DNA from: Phoebastria nigripes
Lineage: Eukaryota; Chordata; Aves; Procellariiformes; Diomedeidae
Length of the DNA stretch: 64,000 nucleotides
NCBI GenBank assembly: GCA_035582835.1
Contig: JAYKAV010002952.1
Span: 392,472 to 456,471, forward strand
Direction: 5' to 3'
In this document: positions 25,227 through 39,502 of the stretch, in pieces
How the letters are laid out: every line of letters begins with the position of its first letter
Numbering within the stretch: position 1 is the stretch's first letter
The notes under the pieces: model-generated
Database searches by the model: none
The model's input: the letters and a program-made list of their open reading frames with translations, nothing else
What the model was told of the DNA's origin: nothing
Translations under genes and position numbers: made by a program

Positions 25227-25258
<32 letters not shown>
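25227..25258 (+). repeat. A32 homopolymer
   Basis: Thirty-two consecutive A, the longest A-run in the window. No target-site duplication was found: the 3' flank starts GCAAGACTTGG and no copy of it was seen upstream. Confidence 0.85.
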
Positions 25259-25263
<5 letters not shown>

Positions 25264-28200
25264 ACTTGGCACCTTCCCACATAGAGGGCAATCTCTCTGA
25301 TAAGGGATATGAAATAGTTGGAAAGGAGACAGGAGAGAAATAGATTCTTGGGAGAGATTGTTTGGAAAATTCTTCCTAGAAAAGTTTACCAGTAGATTAG
25401 ATTAGTTTGGTAAAGGCAGGCAATGGGATAAAGATTTGAGGGGTCTACATGGTCTACATGGTCTACCTAACATGGGCTACAGAAAATGTTTGAAGTTAAA
25501 TAGTGAAAAGTGTAGGGTAGGCAACAAAGGCAGTAGAAGCACATGGATTGTTATGCTGTCTGCTTTCTTGGGTCATATGAGGAAAACTGGCTACGGAGGA
25601 GGAATGACAGCAAGCAGTGTGACTCTGCAAATTCAATGCTGAAGNGCCAGATCCTGCAGTGTATGCAAGGAGGCTTGCACAGAGACAGGCCTGCAACTAA
25701 TGTTTCTTTCCATCACCAATAAAAATCTCAAATACCTTCAAGTGAAGGAAGACGTCTGTGGACAATGCGGAGCCTTGAGCAATGGTAGTAAGAAAAAACA
25801 ACCAAATACTTAGGCTAACACCTTGAAAAGTAAAATAATAATAATAATAAAAGGTCTATAGGCTGCTTCTGAGGCTCTTAAATCACTCTTGTGTCAGCAG
25901 GAGTTATGGGGTGATTTTTTTATAGGTAACTTCTTCAGGAAGCTTTATTGTGGACTCCAGGCAATCAAGTCCAGCACCGCTTAGTTGGAGGGCTTATTGT
26001 CCAGCCTTTAAGTAGATCAATTGCTTTTGGAAAGCTTTTCAGGAAGTACAAACACAGGGCCAAGAAATCTTTTTCCCCTCAAATCCAGGACATTAATTTC
26101 TGATTCATACAGTTTGTATACAGTAGCATAACTTCTGATCTTATTTCTTATAAGACTTAAAGTAACTCCAGACTCTTTAATGGGGGTGCTTCAGATTGAA
26201 ATTGCTGGCAGTAAGATTGAGAGGAAACCGTGTTACCTATATTCCTTCCTTCATACCGAGAAAGTAAAATATGTAACTGTACTTACACCAAAGTTTGCTG
26301 GTTCTGTTATGGACCCTGAAGACAAGATTTTGTGTCTATTATTCCAGTTAAAAGTATTATCCCTCCTACTGTTGGGTTTTTTTTTTAGTTCAGAAGGAAG
26401 CTAGCCATGCTTAGCTATGCNATCATAAAACATACTCCTTCATAATATTCTTCTATTATACGCAAAAGTGTAAAGGGTTTAACTTTATCACAGTACATTG
26501 CTATACAGGAAATGAAAATCTTTTCTCTCCAGATTTTGTCTGAACCTCTTCATTAAGGTATTGTTCTGAGAACTCAGCAGGCAGTGTATTTTAATGAGAA
26601 GGGGACTAAAATAATGTAACAGAATTTAGTATAGCTGCAAGACAATTTATTAAAGTGCCTAGAACATAGTAAGTGTATGCAAATGTTTTAAAGTATTTTA
26701 AATATTAGAATATTAAAATACATTTTAAAAGGCAAAAAAAATTAATTCCTTTTTCCTGTCTACAGACAGTTGCGTTGAAGTCTATCAAAAAATTCCTAAT
26801 CTAGGTCTTCAGAAATGGTGTCAGTAGCAACTTTTCAAGGAAAAGGTAGGGTAAGGGTATGATACACAGGATTATTAGCAAGAAATTATTTTAAACCCAT
26901 TTTATCCTATGTGGCTGAGAGTTACATCAGATAAATCCTTTTACAGTAACAGCTAAGGTTCCCCTATGTCCCTTTTTGAGGCAGTATACACACTTCAGCG
27001 CTCAGGTCTTGTGACTTTATTCATTGTGACTTGAAGTCCTACAAGAGTGTTCATTGGTTAGGTGGGCCAGGGACTCACTGCCATGCATGCCCACCGTTTT
27101 TATCCAACAGGTCTGGCTGAGAGGGGCACCTGTGGTTCTTCCCATCAGATGGGTTATGCTCGATTATACACATCCATCATATAGCCAAAATACTTGGATG
27201 GAGACCATTTTTGGTTATACTCAAACTTAGTTTGGATAGCAATTTACCAACTGTAGCACCTTGCTTTGAGAGTTATTGGCTATGCTGTGCCTTTTCTGCC
27301 CAGCCATGAAGGATTTTAACTATCCTGACTATACTGACCAAAGTCAATAGCACCAGAACACTGAGCACAAAATATATAAAACAAATTCAGATTTTGTTCC
27401 TATCCTTTTTTGGTGGATGACCTTAGATAGATGAGAAGGCATTCTTGAACCACTGCACAGATCCTTATGGCTGGGTATTCATGCATCATATCAGCTCTCT
27501 TCCTGCAGAATAACTAATCTTCAGTAATTGTTAATGCATGGAAAGAAGAAAATCCACAGGTTACTGGGAAGAGGGCTTTTTAAGGGATAGAGGAGAACTA
27601 CACACAGACAGAATTCATGACTGAGCATCCCAAACTGTTTTCTATCAAGAATAGCATTTGAATTAATGAGATATATTACCATCAGCAAAAAAGCATCAGC
27701 TGTTGCCACAGCAGCCTGCCTTTACCCGCCCCAAGGGCAGGCCAGACGTTCCTGTTACACCCCCGCACCAGTCTCCAGCACTTAGCTCCCAGCAAGCACA
27801 GAAAGAAATGCAGCAATTACTCACTGTGCCAGCAGCCTCTCTGCTTGCCCCGTACTGTTAGGGTAAAATGAACCATGATTACCACATGGGAATCCTTTGG
27901 CTCATGCATTCAGATAATACTTAACAGGAATAAATATAAATAGTGTTAGATGCAAAACAAGGAAAAGAACAGAAGGCTGTGTGGTATATGTAAAGATATT
28001 TTTCTTTCTTTAGAAAATCACTGCATGATGTGGATAGGAAAACCAGTGGGATCCACAAAACCCATTTCTTGTTTCAAAGTAAGGACCAGTTACTTTGGTT
28101 TATTATAGCACAGCAAATATCAACTAGCTCAAAAAATGATGTAAATGCTAGGAAAATCTCCTATAACGCAAAGAAGTTAAATGCATGGTAAACTGTATGT

Positions 28201-31200
28201 CATGGACTTAAATGTAACAGCCTCACCCCAAAAAGTGAGCTTTATGGTGTGTCCCTGCAAACACAGTCAAGATCACCTCATATGTATATACAAATGTCAG
28301 TTTGTGACGTGGATTTATAAATTCTGATTTACACAAGAACAGTGTAATTGCTCTGTAATTGAGGAATCACAAGTCATGCTAATTTTTGCAAAATGTGGTA
28401 TCATATATCTTGAAAAGCTGTTCCATAGCTTTAATTNAAAACCTGTTTTCTAGAAAAACCTGAAACCAACTTGTTACTTTGAAACAATTCCTCTCCTCTT
28501 CCCCAGCATTCCCCCACAAATAGGGTGTCAGAAGAAATATTTAAATTCTTAGCAACCAAGTAGGAATTACAATTCCATCACAGCACCTCTGTAGTAGCAC
28601 ACAGCAGTTTTTCAGATGAACTCGAACTGGGAGAATCAGAGTAGATGTAACATCCAAATTAATTTTACTAATTCAGAAGTTCATAATTAGTATGTCCAAC
28701 TTGATTATGGTACCATATCATCAAGATAAAATAAACAGAAATGTAAATCTACATTCACATATCGCTAGTCTCAATTTTAATATATTTATATTTTTAGATT
28801 TCACTCAGTGGGATATCAGTGGGATACTGAAGAAATGTTTTTGATCTGATGCCCAGTATTAAATTAGATCAAATACTCAATATCTAAATTTATTGCAGCA
28901 GATGACATCGTCAGCTATCCAATTATTTTAGTACTATTTGGCATAATGTAATTTAAAAAGACCTTGTATGCAGGCAAAGCACTTAATAATTCCCCAGCAA
29001 ATTAATCCCTTTGGTGCAATACTCAAAGGCATGAGGATGAAGAAAGAAAAAAAAAGCAGCCTCTTTCAGATCAGCATGATGTTGCAGCTAGTACCCAGTA
29101 CTTTTAGCCCTGTTAATATGAGTGACTTGTTTTAACTTGACATTTACCTTACTGCATAGGAAATGGATTACATTCCTTCTGTATGATACTCTTTGATAAC
29201 GCTGAACATCAGTTGTTTGGAAAACCAGGCTCCACTTGTCTGTTAAAAAACATATATTTAAGCTACACAGCTGCCTGCACAGTAAGGGGGAAATCCAGGA
29301 GACACTCGAAAAGCTCGTGCTAATATGGTTAAAATCTGTAAGATTTCCCATGCTCCTCATGCAGCAGGAAGTGAGGTGGCTGAGGCAGCGTTTGTGTGAT
29401 AAATCTTAAAAGCTGTGCAGCTTGAATAAGAGGCTTTATGAAACAGAGCATCTAAGAGGGAAAAACCTAGAAGATAGCAGCCCCCCCGGAAGAATCCTTG
29501 TTTGAATAAGGTTGAGTCAGAGCTGACAAAGCCTCCTTAAGCTACCATATAAGTAATCAAATGCCTAGCAAGGAAAATAAATGGAAGAAGAACTGAATGT
29601 TCTGGGATTTCTGTTAAAACAGATCAATATAGCATTATGGACATAAAATAAGCCTTTTCCATTTCAGCATGAAAGCAGAGATTTCTCAGATGCCTACTGA
29701 ATAAGAAAGAAAGCCTGTTCAGCACCAGAAATAATTTTGCTTGAAGAAGTCTGTATGTTTAAAGACATGAACCGAAAATAATTAGGAAGGTATCTGTGCA
29801 GATGACCAAATTGCAGCATCTGAAAAATAGACTCAGTAATATCGAGATAACCTGCAGTTGTGACCTCTGCTGTGGATGCAGGGTGTGATTCTCCTACAGC
29901 ATGTCCAAAATTATATGTCTCAGCTGTAAGAAAGCATGAAGATAGTATCCAAAATCTAGTCACCGAAAGATCTGGTACAGTGGTGTCTTCAAAATATATC
30001 TCTAAAAATTGTGATTAACTATTTATTTCAATCTGCAAGAGTTCCATCAAGAATTTGGGGGAGGAGGGAGGGAGAATATAACTTCATCAGTCATTTCCTA
30101 TAGTTGAGTTATATTTGCTATACCAACCGTAACTGGGAACTACAGATGAAGCTAAGATTTCATTTGTGATGAAAATGAATATCTGGTGATAAGTATCACA
30201 GGCTTTTCCTCCTGGGTGATGACCCAATTAGTTTCTTAATCACTTCCTAACAGTAATTTTGCTGAGAGGTGTGAATATGCACGCATAATTACAGATAGTC
30301 ACTGAATCACGTGACTGATACCAGGCGGGCTTTAGTCAGCACGTCAAGAAAGATGCAGTTAGGAATAAGCTGAAAATTAGTATCTTTTGTCTTGTCAAAG
30401 TAGGAATATTTTGTATTTAATGTCCCATGGTGCTGCTATTCAGTGTATTCAGCAGAAAGTTAGGACTTTGGTTCCTGCATTTAGTAGAGATGGCAATTCG
30501 CATCATCAATTTTGTTGCATGCCACACTGGTTATCTACAAAGAAGCACACACTGAGAAGGGTCAGGGAAAATCTGAGTATGCTCCAGTTATTTCCATGAC
30601 CTTCTGTCCCATTTTCTTTCCACCACCCCTATTACTGAAGGGTGTGAGTACTGTGGTTACTGTGTCCAGACCCAGTAGTGATCTCTTTCACATAAACATG
30701 AATACAGCTGGATTGCATATCTCTACGCAATGGCTGCACAGACACTCAAGCCTGCTCTGTGAGAACCAGCTACATCCCCAAATGGTGCTGTGCCATGCCA
30801 TTCAAGTGGCATGNGTTTGTACTAGCTCAATGTCATTTCTTTCTTTCAACCCAATGTCATTATCGGACATCACGGATACTAATTCTGAGGAACCAAATTG
30901 CTTCTTAGTGTAATATTAATAACAATCCCAAATCCCTTTCTTTCCTGCAAATGTTTTGCAACTGCAACTGATTACAAGGGGTAAATCAAATAACATTTCA
31001 CCAAAGTATCTTTTCTTTAGTCAAATGGTAAAATTCCTCAGCAGAAATCTTAGTTAAAAATGTAGTTACCCATTACGTTTTACAGTCTTATTGTTCTCCC
31101 AGGGGAGAACTGGAAAGTAAAAGTAAAGCACTAGAAAGATTTAACTTCACATTAGTGAAATTTCAAATCGCACTAAATTAGCAGGAGTGGCAAAAGGCAA

Positions 31201-31882
31201 TGAAAACTGACAAACAAAGTAGATGTTACTGAAACTAAGTACATTATTCTTTTTTGAATTATACTTTCTTTGGCTAAATGTGAGCTACCTCAATGTGATG
31301 TGAATATTTTCCACTGATGTTACTCTGTTGTTATATTTTATCACAGATATGAAGGGAACAGCAATATATTGTACCACAGTACAGAAACGGCTGATCTATG
31401 CATACTACATAAAATAATCTTAAATACTTTGGACTTACAAATTTTGAAAGCTGCTGGATTCAAGGGGACCTAGGAATGACATTGAACAAAAAATTAGGCA
31501 TTAGTTTGCAATGCACCGTGGCTGCCAGAGAAGCCACTTTGGGGCCACTTATGTAAATGTTTCATGCCAGAAACCACGGAGATAATATTCTCTTTCTAAA
31601 TGACTCTGTTATATGGACTCTCAGCCTGATGGTTATGAACAGGCATGAGAGTCACAGCCTCTTTGACCTTCCCTTTACTATAAATAGGAGGGAGAGAGCA
31701 GCTAGATGTACCTATATGTGACGGGGGTTCAGTATAGAAAGGGCAACGGTGATATAGAAAAAACTGAGCGTTGTTTCTCAGAGAAGATTGTATGGAATAT
31801 TAGCAAAATCACATTGTCCAAACCAAGAAAGAGAATGCAAAGAGCAAAAGTAACAGCAGCTACTCTAACATTTAGCATATTA
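25259..31882. other. Unique AT-rich non-coding DNA
   Basis: No gene, RNA gene or clear transposon is recognised. Minor contents are a 9-bp tandem repeat at 25442-25468, a (TAA)n run at 25837-25850, a modestly GC-rich patch at 27700-27850, and a TCACGTGACT E-box palindrome at about 30307-30316. The open frame at 30512-30913 (133 codons) has no recognisable motif and contains an N. Confidence 0.55.
25442..25468 (+). repeat. Three 9-bp tandem units (GGTCTACAT)
   Basis: Two perfect units and a third with one change (GGTCTACCT). Confidence 0.85.
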
Positions 31883-32669
31883 TGGACAGGCTGGATCGAT
31901 GGGCTGAGGCCAACTGCATGAGGTTCAACAAGGCCAAGTGCCGGGTCCTGCACTTTGGCCACAACAACCCCATGCAACTCTACAGGCTGGGGGAAGAGTG
32001 GNNNNNNNNNNNNNNNNNNNNNNNNNNNNNNNNNNNNNNNNNNNNNNNNNNNNNNNNNNNNNNNNNNNNNNNNNNNNNNNNNNNNNNNNNNNNNNNNNNN
32101 NNNNNNNNNNNNNNNNNNNNNNNNNNNNNNNNNNNNNNNNNNNNNNNNNNNNNNNNNNNNNNNNNNNNNNNNNNNNNNNNNNNNNNNNNNNNNNNNNNNN
32201 NNNNNNNNNNNNNNNNNNNNNNNNNNNNNNNNNNNNNNNNNNNNNNNNNNNNNNNNNNNNNNNNNNNNNNNNNNNNNNNNNNNNNNNNNNNNNNNNNNNN
32301 NNNNNNNNNNNNNNNNNNNNNNNNNNNNNNNNNNNNNNNNNNNNNNNNNNNNNNNNNNNNNNNNNNNNNNNNNNNNNNNNNNNNNNNNNNNNNNNNNNNN
32401 NNNNNNNNNNNNNNNNNNNNNNNNNNNNNNNNNNNNNNNNNNNNNNNNNNNNNNNNNNNNNNNNNNNNNNNNNNNNNNNNNNNNNNNNNNNNNNNNNNNN
32501 NNNNNNNNNNNNNNNNNNNNNNNNNNNNNNNNNNNNNNNNNNNNNNNNNNNNNNNNNNNNNNNNNNNNNNNNNNNNNNNNNNNNNNNNNNNNNNNNNNNN
32601 NNNNNNNNNNNNNNNNNNNNNNNNNNNNNNNNNNNNNNNNNAACCTTAATGATTCTATGATTCTATGAT
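31883..32669 (+). mobile_element. CR1 LINE, 5'-truncated, middle lost in an assembly gap
   Basis: From 31883 the sequence encodes, without a stop, the CR1 stretch beginning [19 protein letters not shown] and ending YRLGEEW at the edge of the gap. This lies downstream of the reverse transcriptase active site. The far side of the gap begins AACCTTAATG and then gives two ATTCTATG units, the CR1 3' tail. The gap (640 N) is close to the length expected between these points: the equivalent part of the 43.6-kb copy is about 700 bases. So gap and flanks make one element, 5'-truncated like most CR1. Its clean frame suggests it is younger than the other copies, which may be why it was hard to assemble. 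Confidence 0.88.
32002..32641. other. Assembly gap (640 N)
   Basis: A continuous run of N inside the CR1 copy. Long open frames reported across it (255, 240 and 237 codons) are artefacts of translating N. Confidence 0.99.
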
Positions 32670-35600
32670 TATGGCATAATAATTCAACGAAAGTTAAAAC
32701 TAAACCGATCTACTGAGGGGAACAAGATTGCTTTAGGATTTCTGGAGAGAAGACCAAGTTCAAAACATTTTTCACAGAAAGGGATATTCCTGGATTGAGG
32801 ATCTTGAAGTGAAAGTGAGTTTTCACTTTCTTGACCTTTTTCTGGTTCATCATTGTGAGTAGCTGTTTAATTTTATAAGGTTTGCAATATGCATTTAGAA
32901 CCACTTGCAATTGCAAGATCTAAAAGTTTTGCAATTTTTGGAAATGATCAAGGGTCTCTCCACTCATGCTCAGATTTCCATACAGGTAAGCAGAGTCCTT
33001 CCTTGTCTACAGGACAGCTATTACTTTTATATAAAAGAGATGATGACGCAACATCTCTATAGAGCATAGGCAAGAAAACCATAAAGAGCTGGCATTGCCT
33101 CAGGAGAAAACAGTTTTATTTAAAGCAGCAAGGGTAGTATCTTTACAGCTGAGGAATTTCAGTGCAGTACTCCTGCCAAGTGCAGAGAGAATGGGCAAGC
33201 CCTAACAGCTGTTGGGCTGCAGCCAGGTCAGTGGACCATTCTCACTGCCCCACTCCTTCTCCTGCCCTCTAGGCAGCAGCTTCACGGTGTCTGGCTGCCA
33301 CCCGGTAGGAGCTGCCACCCCCAGCAGCAGCCACAGCCTCTTGGCTCCTTCCCAAGGAGCCAACGGCGGGCTGAAGGAGAGCATCCCCTGGGCTTGGGCT
33401 AGCCTGTGGGCCTCCTGCCAAATCAGGCTGTTCAAGGAATAATAAAAAACAAAGTTCAATAAAAAAGGTAAATTAAAACATCTTTAAATATTGTGACCTG
33501 TTGTTTGTAGAAACTCTCCAAACCACAGAAGAAGACAAAAATACTTGATAGGTGGTGCAGGAACTCACATTAAATCTACAGGATTCTCTGTTCACAGGGA
33601 GCTTTTAACTACAAAAATGTCTATTAGGGGAAGAGGCCTTTGCTTGCCTGAAGGCAGCCTGAATCAGGTTTGGAGACCTATCTAGTCAAACATTATTTTT
33701 CTGCCTGGTTTAAGCAGGCAGGGATGATTACCATTCTCCTGTTATTTACTCAACTTTTATCAAGGTTATACATCTATGTCAAAGGATATCTAACTTATTT
33801 CTTCTGCTGACTGCTTTTGTTGAAGACTGTCTCATGACATGAAGTGAAAAGCCATGCAGTAGAAGGAACGTAAGCAATTGCACAGAGTATTAACTTCTAA
33901 TATGGTGTAAAGCAGCTTTGATGAAAGAAGTTGATTCCAGTTTGCTAATTATTCTTGTTTCAGATAAAACTAAAACTACTTCAAGTAACTATGCCATTTT
34001 CTAGCTGTAACAAGCAGCATGAAAAGATCATTCTTTCATAAAAGATAACAAATAAAGTGAACATCAGCGGAGTGCAGCAGGCAAACAGCACTGTCAAAGG
34101 AAACCCATTTAATCAATTTTCTTTAAAAGTCACCTTTCATCTACTCCTACTTCACAGTGTTTAGATTTTTTTTTAGTCTGGCATGTATGTGCTATTTTGA
34201 TTTTCTGTACATTCTCCATTCCCATTGACTCAAGTTCATTGTTAGTAAAGTAGCCTGTATGTAGAAAATCTGCCTTTTGTAAATGCACAGGGTTATTACA
34301 TAAATCCTGTCCTATTCATGTATAAAATAACCTTGCATCTTGTGGGATCAAGGCTCATCTCTGAGAGGCTGTACAATACTCTGCTGCTCAGGTGAGTGTG
34401 TAACTATCAACATTTTAATGACAGTTCCTATTTTTTGCAGTTCCTGAAGTAATGTTTCTTGGGGAAGGAGAGTTCACATACTTTACAGGGAATGCCCTGT
34501 ACAAATGGAACAGTCACATATCAGCAGAATTAATATTTTTTTAATTATTTTACCTTTTTTCCCAGATAATGGGGCAAAACAGGTCAAAACAGTTGTGTAG
34601 GTTCTTAAAATATGCCAGAATTCAGCTTCAGTCACATGAGATGTAACAGTTCTCCTGCCTCCATGTCCTCGCAGTAATCACTGAAATATTCTGTGAACAT
34701 GGAAGAGATCTGAATAATTATGCTACATAAAACAGGAGGAGAGGAAGAAGAAAGAAAAGAAAACAGAACGGCGCCTACTAAATTTTACAGAAAAATACTT
34801 TGTCAAATGACCCAAGTCCAGAAAATATCAACCTGAATTAAAGTTTATGGCAAAAAAAAAAGAGTACTCGACTTAAAAATTCTAATATTTATGAATTACT
34901 TTGATTTTCATTATATGGTACTAATTTAATTGAAAATTAATNTGAATATAGCACACATAACATGATTTAAAATATTCTGCTGTAAGTCAGCATTTGCTGA
35001 ATATGCCTTGTTGAGTGCTAATTTTCAGAAACTATTAATTTGTGATTCCAATGAAAAGATACTGCATCCTGAATGTTTTCTTACCATGAAATATTTTGTT
35101 GAGTATTTTCCCATGTTGGAAGCTTTCAGTATTCAAAATAAAACAAAATATTGTTTCTAAATTGTAAAAGATTTGGGAAAAGCTAGTGTCCTCAGTTTTA
35201 TTATAATTGGAATATAGTTCCTTGTTCTAAGTGACCATAGATTATAAAACTAGCCTTTGCAGCTACAATGACAAAGCTGCACATCATGACAATGTCTAAA
35301 CATAGGGAATCATAAACACCACTGTTTAATTTTCAAAAAATAATGAGTACTGCAGAAACAACTATGTACTACATCAACTGTAATACGTGACTTTTTCTTC
35401 CGGTTTTAATGTGCTGTCACAAACCCCACTACTTACACTAGGTGCCATCAGTATTTCAGGTGTTTCCTAAACTAAGTGGTTGTGGTTTACTGATTGCCTT
35501 TTTAAAAGTTCAATTTTGAAAACTTGGGTCTGCAGCTTTAAAATTTTTAGGCAGATGACAAGAAAAAAAATGTCCAGGTCATTTGATTCAGTGAATTTGG

Positions 35601-38600
35601 GCAGTATCCATAACGATAATATATCATATACAAACTAAAAAAATCATTAGCTGATGAGAAGCATTTGATAGCCTTCAAAAACTAACTATACAATAGTCAG
35701 TGGAATAACAAATTAACTATGAATGACAAAATCTGGTACGACATGATAAAATCCTCGTAAAAAAAAAGAGAGAAAATACCAGCTTTAGGAGACCTTTTAT
35801 GGTATATAGTATGCCACATAGTGAGTACACATTAACATGACTACTATGGATTAATATTTTTAGTGAATTCTAAAATGCTGCATGGAGATTTAAATAGTCA
35901 ATAAGGAATAAAATGGTTTGTGGAGGGCATTTCCTGCTCACTTTAAGATCCGATCCAAACAGTTTTTCATTAATATATTTTCTTGGAGCAAGGGTTCCAG
36001 TCTCTTGCTATTAATTTTTATCATTACCTTCTTTTAGTCTGTGGGATTTTTATTGAAAAGCTTGGTTTGACAATCCAGGCTTAGAATATTTTATTTATGA
36101 ATAACCATAACATGGAATGCATAAAAATTTGATACAACAGTTTCATTTTAAAATATCNTGACTATGTATTAGCTAACTACACTATATCTTTTGGAGTTGC
36201 ATTTGCTCATCTAATACAAAGCAGGATCTGTCTTAAAAATTAGGGCAGGGAAACCAGCATCCACAATAATTTGAAGCTTTATTTGACTTTTTATGGTCTG
36301 GTGCAGCAGATTTTAGGTACTTTAAGACTCCCCCTGACCTCAATGGAGATATCATGAGAGTGAAGTTAAGCATAGGTTTTCTCCATCATGAATCATGAAT
36401 TAGTTAGAAATGCATTGGAAACACCTAACAATGGAAAGTCCGTGAGGACCATAAGTGAAGAAAAGATGTTATCAGTCTCTTTGATATATCAGTCTAACAA
36501 CATTTTTGGAGGGAAAGAGAGGAAGCTAATTCAGCTGTTGGAAGTTATGGGAAATTACTTCATGTAACTTCACAGAGTAGTAAGGACAAATCTCAGATTT
36601 GTTTGATTTTTTGTTTTTATTCAGTACTAGTTTCTAAAAGCTACAAGATGGTAAGCTGTACTAGAAGGCTCAGATAGCATTTTTATATACAACACATACT
36701 TCTCTTAATTTCTCTCTCTGTTTTTCTTTCTTTCACGCATGTTTTAACATAGCAGCAGTGATAGTAATAATTTATTTAGTATAATAATAATAATATTTAA
36801 GGATGGAATTAAACTTTTATTAAAAAATCATTTTTCAGTGCTTCAAATCTTTAAGGTATACTCTTTTGGTCTGAATACAGTTCATCTCCTCTCAGAAGAG
36901 TTCTTCTTTTTTTTTTTTTTACATTATAATTAAGTATCAATTCAACCTTTCTTGCCTTGTGTATGTCCTTGAAAAGGAACATAATCCTTCCTTTTTATGT
37001 TGCTGTCACTAATTATAATTATATGCAATAATTACATATTCCTATCAAAATTACACATCATTTCTGTATGCTTTTAGATTATCTTAAGATTCTTTTCTTG
37101 CATCCTTCCATATTTCAAAGAAAATGCAATACGTCCCTTATGTACCTCTAGGAGTAAGAGCGAGAGTACAACTACTCTACTGATTAAGCAAAATACGCAG
37201 CGTGGTCCCAGGTGAGTGTATATTTGACTTACAAGCACAGCCCCAAGTCTGCTTCGGAGGCAGCAAGCTTCCCACGCAGAAACCTTGGGGCTTTGGGACT
37301 GGAATTGTTGACTATAAAGTGTAGGACATGAAACTGCAAACCAGACAGCCCAATCATACGAGTACATCCAAGAAGTTATAACAAGTCAGAGGTATCACAG
37401 AGTATTCAGGCACAGAATAACACAGCACACACAACTAGGTTAGTTCAAATCTGGCTTGCGTGGGTGAACTGGATCTGTATGTAAGGCCACATACAGATTT
37501 CCCTCTTCCTCTCTTCAAGAAACAGCAAGTCAGTTTTAGCCTCAGGCTTTCCTCCAAGACTGCAGTGGTCCTGGCAGGGGGAAACCCATTCTTCAACCCA
37601 TTAAACATGCACCACTTTTACTTTCTACCTAAAACACACGTGCTTTATGGCCTGGATACTTACTCTTGACAAGATGTAGGCACAAACAATTTAAAAGGAG
37701 CTGCATCTATAAAAGACACTTTTCTAGACACCTCTAGCAAAAAAAGACCCAAAAGAAGAGGGGAAAAATCCCCCACACAGAGGGAACTGGCCCAAAAGGA
37801 AGGAGTTAGAAGTGCCTGCCTTTCCAAGCGCTCCAACAGAGACTTTCAGTAAGTCCTCACCACAGAACCACACTCGTCTTTTTCTTTGAAAACTTATTAG
37901 CCTGAGAACAAGAGGCTTTTTATTCAGAGGAACAGTAGTTAAGGTTATAAACACAGATAATATATATAGAAGTGATTTTACTCTGTAGTGTTCTCCAAAA
38001 ACTCCACCCCAATCCATTTCATTTGGAACTGCTGAACTGCAAGCAAGTCTTCACATTTATTTGAGAATTGAAACTACAAAACACCATTAATGGACAAAAG
38101 TTATTTTTCAAATGACATAAGTCAAGGTCTTGAAGTCAGAAAAGCTTTGTTAAAATCATCTGTCCAAAGTTCCTTCTATTTCAAACCCAAGGAAAACTGG
38201 AATACTGTCCCACCAAGGGAAGTGCAATTACACCAACAAATTTGATAGCTCGTTAGGTAGTACCATGTTGCTTCATAGCCCAATATACACCTAATAAAAG
38301 ATTCAGCAGTATAAAAGCCTCTGTGAGGGGAAAATGGCTGGTAGGGTGACAGAAGAGAGCAGGAGCAACAGGCCAGGAGCAACAGCTACCAGAGACACCG
38401 TGCTGCAAGAGGCTTAACCTCATGTTTGGAAGGAGCAGGGCTGGACAGAAGTAGACAGTTGCTGTTAGTTGTTGAGGAGCCAACAGCAGGTAGACATAGG
38501 CCTGTGCATCACAAGGAGAAAACAACAGAATCAAATTGCCTTTATACCAATGAGCCTGGGCTGTCTGGGATAGGGATCATAATTTTTAATTTGGTTCAGT

Positions 38601-38666
38601 TGTTCAAATCAGTTATGTCCAGGACATTTTTACCTTGTTCGTGAATGTTCCTGCAGACCAAGGGGT

Positions 38667-38685
38667 AAAAAAAAAAAAAAAAAAA
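38667..38685 (+). repeat. A19 homopolymer
   Basis: Nineteen A. No polyadenylation signal is seen just before it. Confidence 0.8.
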
Positions 38686-39476
38686 TTGCCCAGTAACAGA
38701 CCACAGGGCAGTCCAGTTAATCTTAATCACTTTGTTCCCAGGATAGCCACTGTGAACTGTTTGATTCTCCATAACAGGTTTTGGGACAGGTCAGTCTTCA
38801 CTTCTGTCGTTTTCCTACCTCAGTTAAGCAGCTTAAGCAAAAAATGTGTCATTGCTATTAATTTTGGGCAAACCTTCTGTCACCTTTCTGTCTCATAGCT
38901 GCACACAGTTTAGAACAACTTTTTGCCCTAAAGGGGAGTGTCACTGATGTTACGTATCTGCCATGAATCACAGTGGCATTATACTTCCTTCTACGGACCT
39001 GAAAACCAAGCCTTAAATTTTACTGCCAGGAATCAGTAGGATATGCAATGTCACAAGTTCATACCTAATGAGCTCACTGAAAACAGTGTCCCTTGTTTTT
39101 TCCTAGCACAACCAAAAACTCTAGAGGCACATTAAAACCATAGAGAAGATCAGTGTGGGTCAGTCTGTGTGGACTGTACAACAAAATTATGACTACCACC
39201 AGACATGTATACAAGCTGTGCATTACCTGGGTTGCTATTGTTTTCAGGCTAGTTAATGTGGCTATTTTTTACATTGTCATTGCTGTCTAGTTATTCAACG
39301 TTCCACTCCTAAAATTGACATCCCTTCCTTCATGAAACAGTCAGTTGATAACTAGAGGAAAAGGTGTCACGATTCTTCTATGTAACTAATTAGAATTTTT
39401 GGAATAGTTAAAATTTTAATTAAAGACAGTCTCAGGTGCTGCAATGTCTTTGCCTCTTTGCAGGGGCAGGGGGGGA

Positions 39477-39502
39477 AGAGAGAGAGAGAGGGAGAGAGAG
39501 AT
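39477..39502. repeat. (GA)n microsatellite after a G-run
   Basis: A GGGGCAGGGGGGG tract is followed by about twelve GA units with one GGAG interruption. Confidence 0.85.

Noticed and set aside
31882..32668. Long open frames (237-255 codons) across the N gap
   Set aside because: They exist only because N is translated as X; the real bases are unknown and the flanks are CR1.
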